From NCBI RefSeq assembly GCF_001613425.1, contig NZ_BDCI01000004.1, positions 124,001 through 188,000 on the forward strand: 64,000 nucleotides of DNA, given 5' to 3'. Under the pieces are notes generated by a model that ran no database searches, was not told the DNA's origin, and saw only the letters and a program-made list of their open reading frames with translations. Each line of letters begins with the position of its first letter. Position 1 is the first letter of the stretch. Shown here piece by piece: positions 45,643 through 54,800 of the stretch. Made by a program: the position numbers and the translations under genes. The stretch comes from Nocardia vulneris. Its GTDB lineage: Bacteria; Actinomycetota; Actinomycetes; Mycobacteriales; Mycobacteriaceae.

Positions 45643-46878
45643 GTGCGCGTGCGGTCGGTGGGCGTGGATGCACGGAGTACGCGCGTAGGACAAACGATCG
45701 AGCTTCGACGATTACAACGCGGACTGTCCCGTCGACTGGTAGCCGAACTGGTCGGCCGAAGCGAAGAGTGGTTGCGGCTGGTGGAAACGGGGCGCCGCCA
45801 CCTCGACAGCATCCGGACGATCATCCGATTGTCCGAGGTGCTCGGCATCGAGGACTTCCGGGAATTGATCGAATTGCCGTCACCGCCACCGCTATCCGCC
45901 GAACCGCCGCCGTCGAGCGTCGGCCTCACCCGGCAATTGGTTTCCGCGATCGTCGACGGTCCGGTCGCGGTCATCGCCACACCGTCCGATCCGGATCCGT
46001 CCCGTTCGGTGGCCGACTTGGCCGCCGAACTGCGGCAGTGCCTCCATATTTGGCAGTCCTCCCCGTCCCGGTATTCGCTGCTGGTCGAACAGTTGCCACC
46101 GCTGCTGGCCACAGCTCACCATTTCTACGGCGACACTGCTTCTTTCGATCAATTGAAACTACTGGTGCAGATCTACCACTTGGCACGGGAACTACTGACC
46201 GACGTCGGAGCGCATACCGCGGCATGGACGTGCGCCGATCGAGCGATGGCGATGGCGATGGCGATGGGGCGCCGCCGTCAGCCCTATATCGCCGAATGCG
46301 CCTGCCACGTGGCCACCGCGTGGCTACATCTGAACAGGCCGGACGAATGCCAGCGCTACGCGATGAGCGTTTGCACCCGCCTCGATACCCCTCGCTGGAC
46401 CCGCCAACGCGGCGCATTGCAATTGATCGCCGCCCAAGGCGCCGCCGCGCAGGCCAACCTCCCGCTCGCCCAGCGGCTACTGGCGACCGCAGGCCAGGCC
46501 GCCGGCGAAACCGCCTGCGAAAGAACGGCATTCGGCGTGGTCTTCGACCGCAACGAAGTCGCGTTGACCAGAATGAAGATCGCCCTGGACCGGGCGAATT
46601 TCACCGAGACAATCGAAATCGGAGCCGAGATCGATCCGCTGCCGAGCACCCCCGTCCGACAGCGGACCCGCTATCACACCGTGCTGGCACAGGCCTTCAT
46701 CGGCCGCAACGAAGACGTCGCGGCGACGTTCGAACTGACGAAAGCTTCCGACGCGTGCCCCGAAGACCTCAGATACAACGCCGACACGAATGAAACCGTA
46801 CGAACCCTCACCCTGCGGCACCACCGGCTCGTCCGCCGCGACTTGGACAGACTGGCGGCAATAGCCGGACTGAACTGA
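45643..46878 (+). CDS. Helix-turn-helix regulator with TPR-like C-terminus
   Basis: 411-aa regulator. An XRE-type HTH (about residues 10-70, RLQRGLSRRLVAELVGRSEEWL) precedes an all-helical domain reminiscent of TPR-containing Streptomyces-style regulators. GAGAGG at 45631-45636 supports GTG 45643. Four GCGATG units (46243-46266) give an Ala-Met run. It lies on the same strand as the NRPS/PKS operon and may be its pathway regulator; ligand and targets are unknown. Confidence 0.8.
   Translation: MRVRSVGVDARSTRVGQTIELRRLQRGLSRRLVAELVGRSEEWLRLVETGRRHLDSIRTIIRLSEVLGIEDFRELIELPSPPPLSAEPPPSSVGLTRQLVSAIVDGPVAVIATPSDPDPSRSVADLAAELRQCLHIWQSSPSRYSLLVEQLPPLLATAHHFYGDTASFDQLKLLVQIYHLARELLTDVGAHTAAWTCADRAMAMAMAMGRRRQPYIAECACHVATAWLHLNRPDECQRYAMSVCTRLDTPRWTRQRGALQLIAAQGAAAQANLPLAQRLLATAGQAAGETACERTAFGVVFDRNEVALTRMKIALDRANFTETIEIGAEIDPLPSTPVRQRTRYHTVLAQAFIGRNEDVAATFELTKASDACPEDLRYNADTNETVRTLTLRHHRLVRRDLDRLAAIAGLN
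46243..46266 (+). repeat. (GCGATG)4 hexanucleotide repeat
   Basis: Four perfect GCGATG units inside the regulator gene encode Ala-Met repeats. Unit changes would not shift the frame. Confidence 0.9.
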
Positions 46879-46880
46879 GT

Positions 46881-46914
46881 CGGCGCTGCCTTCGCAGGGT
46901 GCGCAACAGCGCCG
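46881..46914 (+). terminator. Hairpin after the HTH/TPR regulator
   Basis: CGGCGCTG (46881-46888) pairs with CAGCGCCG (46907-46914), 18-nt loop, 2 bp after the stop codon. No T-run. Confidence 0.55.
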
Positions 46915-46982
46915 GCTCGGCAGCGTGCGAGGAGATCGGTGACCACCGGTGACTTCTCGGCTCCGGTACCGTCGATACCGGT

Positions 46983-47852
46983 ATGACGACACACAAGCTC
47001 GAAACCGCCGGCGCGACGCTCACTTACGATGTCCACGGACCGCTTCCGACCGCGGACGGGCGGCCGCCGCTGCTCATGATCGGTCTTCCGATGGATGCCA
47101 GCGGTTTCACCGCGCTCGCCGCGCACTTCCCGGACCGCACGGTCGTCACCTACGACCCGCGCGGGCTCGGCCGCAGCGTGCGCACCGACGGCGAGGTCGA
47201 CAACGCACCCGCCGTCCACGCCGCCGACGTGCACGCTGTCATCGAGACGCTCGCCGCCGGGCCGGTCGAGGTCTTCGCCAGCAGCGGCGGGGCCGTCGTC
47301 GCCTTGGCCCTCGTGACCGCTCACCCCGACGACGTGACCACGTTGGTGGCGCACGAACCGCCGCTGCTGTCGGTGCTCCCCGATGCCACTGCGGCCGAAC
47401 GCGCGGCGGACGGGTACCGCGCCGCCTACGCGGCGAAAGGTTTCGGCGCGGGCATGGCGACGTTCATCGCGATGACCTCCTGGCGGGGCGAATTCACCGA
47501 CGACTATTTCGCCGCGCCCGCCGCGGATCCCGCGATGTTCGGCCTGCCCACCGCGGACGACGGCGACCGCGACCACCCGCTGCTGTCGGAGCGTTCCCGG
47601 CAGGTCGTCGACTACCGTCCCGATATCGCCGCGCTCACCGCGGCATCGACGCGGATCGTCCTCGGCTACGGCGAGGAGTCGAGTGGCACGGTCACCTACC
47701 GCACCTCGTCGGCGCTCGCCGACCAACTCGGCCACCGGCCTGTGCTGTTCCCGAGCCATCACGGCGGCTTCACCGGTCCCGAGTCCGGCTATCCGGGTCA
47801 GCCCGAGGCGTTCGCCAGGGTCCTCCACGAAGTCCTCGACTCGGCCAGCTGA
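46983..47852 (+). CDS. Alpha/beta hydrolase
   Basis: 289-aa soluble hydrolase. The oxyanion-side motif is MIGLPMDASGF, the nucleophile elbow VFASSGGAV deviates from the usual GxSxG, and the acid and base come from later loops (LGYGEES, PSHHGGF). It resembles small esterases or lactonases. The substrate is unknown. The gene lies between the two biosynthetic units and may be unrelated to both. Confidence 0.85.
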   Translation: MTTHKLETAGATLTYDVHGPLPTADGRPPLLMIGLPMDASGFTALAAHFPDRTVVTYDPRGLGRSVRTDGEVDNAPAVHAADVHAVIETLAAGPVEVFASSGGAVVALALVTAHPDDVTTLVAHEPPLLSVLPDATAAERAADGYRAAYAAKGFGAGMATFIAMTSWRGEFTDDYFAAPAADPAMFGLPTADDGDRDHPLLSERSRQVVDYRPDIAALTAASTRIVLGYGEESSGTVTYRTSSALADQLGHRPVLFPSHHGGFTGPESGYPGQPEAFARVLHEVLDSAS

Positions 47853-47865
47853 TCGAGCGTTCCCG

Positions 47866-48831
47866 ATGGTCGAAAACCGTTGTGGCGGTACGGTGCAGAT
47901 GCTGGGTGCCGTACTCGCCGTTGTCGCGGTGCTCGTCCTCGCTGCTTGCTCCCCGGCGTCGGCCGACTATCGCGCCGAAGCCGACAAGCTGGAAAAAGAG
48001 ATCTCGGCCATGCCGGGGGTGCAGCGCTTCGAACTGTCCGTCGCCAGTGACTTCTTCCTCGGGGACAACTACTTTCGACTCACCGCCGCCATGCCCGAGG
48101 CGACCGAGCCGCAGATCGGACAGGTCATCGCTCGCATCGACGAAAGCCTGGGCAAGTTCGGCGGTTTGCGGGATCGGAGCTTCGAATTCGTCGTCGGTGA
48201 TCGAGCCCGGGTCGGCTCGCCCAAGACACTGGCGGCGGGCCCGTTCCTCGACGCGGTCCGACATGCCCGCCACTACAGCGCCTCGATGCCCGAGGGGACC
48301 ATCTCCTGGGAGCTGCGTCCCACGCCGCGAATCTCCCTCGGGGCGCAGCGGACCGGCACGGCCGAACCGCTCGCCGCGATCCGGGCGATGATCGGTCCCA
48401 CGACCACCGCCGAGGTCTCGATCGACGCGGCCGAGCACGGGCGATGGAACGTCGACCTACCGCTGTCCGTCGAGCGGGAGACGGAGCTTCGCCGTCAGCT
48501 GCCCGAAAACCCTTGGGCCACCGAGTTCGTCGTTATCAAGGACGGCGCGATCGTCCAGCTGGCCGTGCGCAACACGACACCGTCGGCCGTCGACCCCGAC
48601 CTCGCCTACACCCAATTGTCCGACACCGTAAGGACATTGGGCCCGACCACCACTCACCCCCTACTCCTGAACTGGAGCTGGTTCTTCGCCTACACCGAAG
48701 GAAAGCGCAACGAGGGCTCCGTCCACGCCGCGGGCTGCCACTACACGATCCCCACTGCCGACGAAACACTCAGCGCCCCAGCCCGAGCCGTCCAGCACAG
48801 GATGCGCCAGGAGTTCGACACCTGCCGGTAG
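47866..48831 (+). CDS. Predicted lipoprotein of unknown function
   Basis: 321-aa protein. The signal peptide contains a long hydrophobic stretch (LGAVLAVVAVLVL) and ends in the lipobox LAAC. The exported part has no recognised domain. It has a cysteine in the C-terminal region (AAGCHYTI) and another at the end. It starts 13 bp after the hydrolase gene and is probably cotranscribed. Confidence 0.7.
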   Translation: MVENRCGGTVQMLGAVLAVVAVLVLAACSPASADYRAEADKLEKEISAMPGVQRFELSVASDFFLGDNYFRLTAAMPEATEPQIGQVIARIDESLGKFGGLRDRSFEFVVGDRARVGSPKTLAAGPFLDAVRHARHYSASMPEGTISWELRPTPRISLGAQRTGTAEPLAAIRAMIGPTTTAEVSIDAAEHGRWNVDLPLSVERETELRRQLPENPWATEFVVIKDGAIVQLAVRNTTPSAVDPDLAYTQLSDTVRTLGPTTTHPLLLNWSWFFAYTEGKRNEGSVHAAGCHYTIPTADETLSAPARAVQHRMRQEFDTCR

Positions 48832-49330
48832 GACCTGGACTCCGCAGAACACCCGCGGACGTGGCGGCGGGACCTCAACTGCCGTCCCAGTCGACGCGAG
48901 GCCGACCCATTGATCGTCGCGGGTCCGCATCGCAACCTCCTGTCCAGGGGACCGCAGTGCTGCCCTGCACGGGATTCAAACGCACGCCGCCTGGCAGCGT
49001 TCTTTCACCGAGATCGCCGGCCGAGCACCGACACTACCGGTGAAACGTTGCAAGCAGTTCGCGTGATGCATCAGCGACTGCAACGCCTCGAAAGACGTGG
49101 CTAAGTGGCAAGAGCGACTGCGTGAGAGTCGATCTCGGGCACTGGGCACGCAAACCGCACCGACCGTCCGGATTCACGCGCAACCTTCGTGCTACGCGGG
49201 AGTTGTTGTGAAAGTGGGAGATTCGATTTTGCCAACCCTACATATTGATCACATATCCTGCGAGACAATGGTTTTAGCAATCCGACATGCAAGGTGACCT
49301 CGTGGGTGCCCCATGGGGAAGGTACGTGAA
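48832..49330. other. Regulatory region upstream of the second biosynthetic unit
   Basis: About 500 bp without a gene until the tiny ORF at 49331. From about 49200 to 49260 the sequence is AT-rich (near 40% GC) and probably contains the promoter described at 49229. Confidence 0.45.
49229..49257 (+). promoter_or_regulatory. Candidate promoter for the FAD / membrane / PKS unit
   Basis: TTGCCA (49229-49234) and CATATC (49252-49257) are 17 bp apart in an AT-rich patch. Transcription would start near 49264, about 67 nt before the tiny ORF. Confidence 0.35.
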
Positions 49331-49393
49331 ATGGACACGGCCCAGCCAACAACACTCGTCTGTCTGATGGGCATCGACGCCTGGGGCAGCTGA
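49331..49393 (+). CDS. Tiny upstream ORF (20 codons)
   Basis: ATG at 49331 with GGGGAAGG 8 nt upstream opens the peptide MDTAQPTTLVCLMGIDAWGS. Its TGA (49391-49393) overlaps the ATG of the FAD enzyme gene (TGATG). Such a layout usually means a translational leader that couples to the next gene. A small modified-peptide precursor is possible but not supported by any recognised motif. Whether it is translated is unknown. Confidence 0.4.
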   Translation: MDTAQPTTLVCLMGIDAWGS

Positions 49394-50772
49394 TGACACA
49401 GGTGGTCATCCTCGGGGCGGGAATCGCCGGTCTGCTGGCCACCGCAGCGGCTGCCGCCTCCGGTTGTGTCGATCAGGTCGTGCTGGTGGACAGCGACATC
49501 CTTCCCGCGGACCCCGTACCTCGCCGGAATATTCCGCAGGCAGCGCACGTACACGGTCTGCTCGCGTCAGGCTGTCGAGCTGTCGACCAGCTCGTACCCG
49601 ACTTCCTGGACACCGTGGTCGACCTAGGTGGGGTGGCCGGCGACTTCGCCCGCGACGTCGCCTTGGGTACGCCCTTCGGTTGGGCGCAGCGCTTTCCGTC
49701 CGATCTGAGGGTGGTCGGTGCCAGCCGGGACCTGATCGAATGGGCGATCCGTGTGCACGTGTCGGCGATGCCGGGAGTACAGCTGCTGTGCGGCCACACC
49801 TGTACCGGTCTACTAGCCGAGCCGAGTAGCACGGCAGTGATCGGAGCCCAGCTGTCCTCGGTGGACTGGACGACCATCGCAGTGCCCGCTGATTTGGTGA
49901 TCGACGCGACCGGCCGCGGCTCACGGGCCGATCGCTGGCTGACCGACCTGAACCTGGCTCCGCCACCGACGGTGACCGTGGACTCCCACGCCGGCTACGC
50001 CAGCCGCGTCTACACGCTGTCCGCTGATTACCGCCCGGATTGGCTGTGTTGCTATCTGCCGCTCGTCGCCCCGCATCATCCGCGTGGCGGGCTTGTCTGC
50101 CGGATCGAGGGCGACCGCTATCGGGTCTCCCTGTTCGGCGTCGGCAGCGACCGACCCACTCGGCACGAAGAGAATTTCCTATCGTTCGCGCGCAGCCTCC
50201 ACGACCCGACGATCGCCGAAATCATCGATTCCGCCGAGCCGGTCACACCGGTTCGCGTGACTACCGCTACCTCGAATCGGCGCCGTTATCCGGAGCGAAC
50301 AGCCCGCTACCCGGCCAACTTCGTGCATGTCGGTGACGCGCTGTGCTGCCTGAATCCGATCTACGGCCAGGGCATGAGCGTTGCGGCCAACGCCGCGGTC
50401 GTGCTCGGTCGCCAACTCGCCGCCACCAGCCTGGATCGTGGCTTCGCCGCACGTTTCCACCGCGCGGTCACCCCGGTCACGCAGTGGGCATGGACACTGG
50501 CCACCAGCGCCGATGTGCGCTGGCCCGGCGCCACCTCACCGAACCCCGTGCAGCGAATCATGGGCCGCCATCTGGATCGGGTGATGGCGGCGGCCACTCG
50601 GTCCCCGCGCGTGCAGCAGTCCTTTCTGGACGTGATGCACCTCCTGCGGTCCCCGATTTCCTTGGCGGCCCCACCCACTCTGCTGCGTACCTTCACCGCC
50701 GCCAGAGGCCATGCAGACCGCACGCTAGAACACGATCACGCGATGCACGCCAACTCGCAGGAGACCACATGA
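49393..50772 (+). CDS. FAD-dependent oxidoreductase / monooxygenase
   Basis: 459-aa flavoprotein. The N-terminal dinucleotide-binding GAGIAG (about residues 7-12), the LVIDATGRGSRAD strand and the FAD-ribityl motif GDALCCLNPIYGQGM (about 315-330) place it with para-hydroxybenzoate hydroxylase-type flavin enzymes. It has GGGG upstream and starts within the tiny ORF stop. Its stop overlaps the ATG of the membrane protein. It could oxidise a polyketide product; the substrate is unknown. Confidence 0.88.
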   Translation: MTQVVILGAGIAGLLATAAAAASGCVDQVVLVDSDILPADPVPRRNIPQAAHVHGLLASGCRAVDQLVPDFLDTVVDLGGVAGDFARDVALGTPFGWAQRFPSDLRVVGASRDLIEWAIRVHVSAMPGVQLLCGHTCTGLLAEPSSTAVIGAQLSSVDWTTIAVPADLVIDATGRGSRADRWLTDLNLAPPPTVTVDSHAGYASRVYTLSADYRPDWLCCYLPLVAPHHPRGGLVCRIEGDRYRVSLFGVGSDRPTRHEENFLSFARSLHDPTIAEIIDSAEPVTPVRVTTATSNRRRYPERTARYPANFVHVGDALCCLNPIYGQGMSVAANAAVVLGRQLAATSLDRGFAARFHRAVTPVTQWAWTLATSADVRWPGATSPNPVQRIMGRHLDRVMAAATRSPRVQQSFLDVMHLLRSPISLAAPPTLLRTFTAARGHADRTLEHDHAMHANSQETT

Positions 50773-51773
50773 GCCACAAACCATTCCTCGTGGACGACGT
50801 CTCTTCCTCCGTCGCCCGGCCCACCACCGAGACCCCACCGGTGCTGCTGTGGCCGAGGACGGTGTGGACCGTACTCGGCATCGCATTCCTCGCACTGGAA
50901 ATCGTGGTCATGGCCCGCTGGATCGCCGACGACGGTTACCGGCTCGAGCCCACCACCGCGCACAACGGATCCCTCTTCCCGGTGCTTTCCAGCCTGGGCG
51001 TCACGGCCATTTGCACCGTCATTTTTGTGGTGTTCACGACCGTGATAGTCCGCGACGCGGTCAGGCAACGATGTGTCACCCCAGAATTCGTGATGACCAT
51101 CGGGATCGGGACCGGACTGTGGATGGAACAGCTGAGCGGATTCTTCAAGCCTGTTTTCGTCAACAACGCCAATGGACCATGGGTGATCTCCAGCTTCGCA
51201 CCGTATCTACCCGGCTGGCAGGGAAACGCGCCACACGAGGAGCCCTACCAGCCGACCAACGTGCTGATCTGGCTCAGTGCCCCCGCGGTCACCGCGTTCT
51301 GCGTCTACCTCCTGTCCCGAATCCGGCGTCGGTATCCGAACCTGTCCGGAATTCGTTTCGTCGCCGTTGTCCTGGCCTTCGGCTTCGTGAGCGCCGAGTT
51401 GCAGGATCCGTTCTTCGCCTACTTCGGGTTCACCCGCTGGGATACCGGCATCGAGGGGTTCACGCTGTTTCCAGGCACGTGGCACCAGTTTCCGCTACAC
51501 GAAGCCATGGGGTTCGGGTTCATCCTGATGAGCTCGCTCATCGGGTTCCACTACTGGCTACGTGGGAGCGGACGGGCGTTCCTGATGCCAGGCGCCGGAC
51601 CGGGGCCGCGGTGGCTGCGAGCAGCCGTTCCGGTTGTCGCCGCGATCGGTGTCGTCTGCACCATCATCGCCCTCTACGTCACCTGGCTCGTGGCGCTGAG
51701 CCTGGTATCCACTGTCAGCCCCACCGAACTTCCCGCCTTCTGGAGCGAGGTCAGCTTCCCCAGCAACCCTTGA
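50769..51773 (+). CDS. Seven-helix membrane protein, AveC-like
   Basis: 334-aa integral membrane protein with about seven transmembrane helices (about residues 25-45, 75-100, 115-135, 175-195, 205-230, 245-265, 285-320). Loop motifs such as TGLWMEQLSGFF and FTLFPGTWHQFP resemble the AveC spirocyclase family, whose founding member forms the avermectin spiroketal. That assignment is from memory of the family and is tentative. It overlaps the FAD enzyme gene by 4 bp and precedes a PKS gene, so a role in modifying or moving the polyketide fits. Confidence 0.5.
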   Translation: MSHKPFLVDDVSSSVARPTTETPPVLLWPRTVWTVLGIAFLALEIVVMARWIADDGYRLEPTTAHNGSLFPVLSSLGVTAICTVIFVVFTTVIVRDAVRQRCVTPEFVMTIGIGTGLWMEQLSGFFKPVFVNNANGPWVISSFAPYLPGWQGNAPHEEPYQPTNVLIWLSAPAVTAFCVYLLSRIRRRYPNLSGIRFVAVVLAFGFVSAELQDPFFAYFGFTRWDTGIEGFTLFPGTWHQFPLHEAMGFGFILMSSLIGFHYWLRGSGRAFLMPGAGPGPRWLRAAVPVVAAIGVVCTIIALYVTWLVALSLVSTVSPTELPAFWSEVSFPSNP

Positions 51774-51884
51774 CGACCTCTCGCACGCCGTTGGTCGAGA
51801 ACGAGCGCCGAGGATGCGAAACCCGATGAAGGTTCTACACCACGATCGCCGAGAAGCCATTCTCGAGTAAGGGAGTGAAGACTC

Positions 51885-54800
51885 ATGTCCGCATCCGCAC
51901 GAGAACCCATAGCGATTATCGGGATCGGCTGCCGATTCCCTGGTGGAGTGCAGTCGCCCGCCGGGTTGTGGGACCTTGTCGCCGCGGGCCGGGACACGCT
52001 CGGGCCGGTGCCGCCGGACCGGTGGGACCCTGCCCTGACCCGATTCCTGCATCCGGACGACGTGTCCCGCTATGACCGGGGATGCTTTATCGATGGCGAT
52101 GTGTGGGCCTGGGATCCAGAGGCCTTCTCCATTGCCCGCATCGAAGCGGCCTATGTCGACCCCCAGTTCCGGGTGCTGCTGGAAACCGCCTGGGAGGCGG
52201 TCGAAAACGCCGGACTGTCGATCGGCGCGATCCGTGGCAGTCGCACAGGCGTGTACGTGGGCATCTATACCACCGACAACCTGCTGCGTGAAGCCCGCCC
52301 GCAACAGGACTGGCTCAACACCTTGTACCTGTTCGGCAACCTGCCCGCCTCCGGCGCGGGGCGGATCGCCTTCGGGCTGGACCTACGCGGCCCGACCATG
52401 GTGCTGGGCACCCACTGTTCCTCGGGACTCGTCGCGGTCGACACGGCGTGTGGGCAGCTGACAGCCGGCGACTGCGATATGGCTCTGGCCGGAGCGACGA
52501 TGCTGATGCTCGCGCCGGAAACCCACTATCTGGAAGCGCCGTACCTGTTGTCGACGAAGGGGCATTGTTTCGCGTTCGACGCGCGCGCGGACGGCTACGT
52601 GCGCGGTGAGGGAGCCGGGGTGCTGGTGCTCAAGCGCCTGGCCGACGCACAGCGGGACGGGGACCGAATACTCGCGGTCATCAGGGGCTGCGGAGTGAAC
52701 AACGACGGCCGCTCGGGCCGGTTGACCGCGCCGTCGACCCTGCAGCAGCAGCAGTTGTTCCGGGACGTGGTCGAGCGGGCACAGATCGATCCGGGCCGGG
52801 TCGGTCTGGTCGAGGCCCACGGTCCGGGCACCTCGGTGGGCGACCCGGTCGAGTACACCTCGATCAATGCCGTCTACGGGCGCGGCACCGGAAAGTGCGC
52901 GCTGGGATCGGTCAAAACCAATATCGGGCACACCGAGCCGGTCTCCGGGATCGCGGCCACGATCAAGGCGGTGCAGGCGCTACGGCATGGATACATCCCT
53001 CCGAATCTGCACTGGCAGTCGTGGAATTCGCAGATATTTCACGACAACCGCATCTCGCGGCTGTTCGTACCCGGCGCGCTGACCGCCTGGCCGGTGCCGG
53101 GAGACGAGCCGCGGTTGGCGGCGGTGTCGTCCTACGGGATCGTCGGCACCAACGCACATCTGATTCTCGAACAAGCACCCGAACCGGCTCGCCCGCGGCG
53201 CACGAACGGCGCATCCGCACCCGATATGGCAGCGGATACCCAAGCCGACAGCCCGGCGGCGTTCCTGCTGTCCGGAGTATCGGCAGAAGCAATGCGGATC
53301 AACGCGCAACGACTGGCCGACTGGATGTCCACCAACCCGGTCCAACCCGCATTGAAGCCGCGTCCGATCACGACGCGGGATGTGGCACACACACTCGCGG
53401 CACGCCGATGGCACGGTCCGCACCGGGCCGGACTGATCGCCTGTAACAACGGCGAACTGGTCGAAGTGGCACGGGCCATCGCCGAGGACCGCCCCGACGA
53501 CCGGATGGTCGTGGGCAACATCGCATTGCCGGGCGAACACGCAGGACCGGTCTTCGTCTATACCGGGCAGGGATCACAGTGGCCGGGCATGTGCCAACGC
53601 CTGCTCGGCCGCGACGAGGCGTTCACCGCGACGATCGACACGCTGGAGCCGCTGATCCAAGCGGAGTCCGGGTTTTCGGTCCGCCGTATGATCACCCACC
53701 CTGCTGAGTTGACCGGTATCGCCAGGATTCAGCCCACCCTGTTCGCCATCCAGCTCGGGGTGACCGAGCTGTGGCGCTCGTGGGGGGTGCATCCCGCTGG
53801 TGTGATCGGCCATTCCATGGGCGAGATCGCCGCCGCGGTCACCGCCGGGGCATTGTCACTGCACGACGGAGCCAAGGTTATCTGCCGCCGGTCATCGCTG
53901 ATGGCCACGATCTCGGGCGGGGCCATGGCTTCGGTCCTGCTGCCCGCCGAACGAGTCGAGGCAGACATGGCCTGCGCGGGCGCCGATCGGGTGTCTGTCG
54001 CGGTGCTCGGCGGACAAGGGACAACCGCGGTGTCCGGCGATCCAGAGCAGGTCGGCGACCTGGTCGAGCACTGGACGCGGCGAAACGTTTCGGCCAGCCG
54101 GATCAGCGTCGATGTCGCCTCGCACTCCGCCTACGTCGACCCGATTCTGGACCGGCTCCGCGATCGCCTGGCCGACATCGCCCCGCAGCGGCCGAGGATC
54201 GGCTTCTATTCCAGCACCCGGCCCGGCGAGCCCGAACCGGTGTTGGACGGGGACTACTGGGCCGCCAATTTGCGGCTGCCGGTCCAGTTCGCCGCCGCGG
54301 TCGGCGCCGCGTTCGACGCCGCGCATCGGGCACTGATCGAGTGCGGCCCGCATCCACTGGCCGTGCGAACGGCCACAGCCATCGCAGGCGAACTAGGAGT
54401 CCGCAACACAGTGGTAACAGGAAGTCTGTATCGCGACACCCCGGACGACACCGGCTTCCTGAAATCCTTGATGTCGGCGCACTGCGCGGGAGTGAAGGTC
54501 GACTGGGCAAGCCGGTACTCGCAAGGCGAACTGGTTGATCTACCGCCGACCGGATGGCACCGAGTCCGCCACGGCGGCGATCAGCCGCCACACCAACTCG
54601 TCGCGCCAGGATTGGTCGGCGCGACGCAGCACGGTCTGCTCGGCGGCCACGTACACGACCCGGAACGGCCAGGGCGGCACCTATGGCAGACCCCGGTAAG
54701 TCCGTCCCGGATCCCGTGGCTGGCCGACCATCAGGTCGCCGGTGTACCGGTGCTGCCCGGCGCGGGAATCGCGGAAATGATGCTGTCCGCCGCCCGTGTG

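Noticed and set aside
49309..49318. CCCCATGGGG palindrome as an operator
   Set aside because: Ten bases long and partly the ribosome binding site of the tiny ORF; expected by chance in GC-rich DNA.
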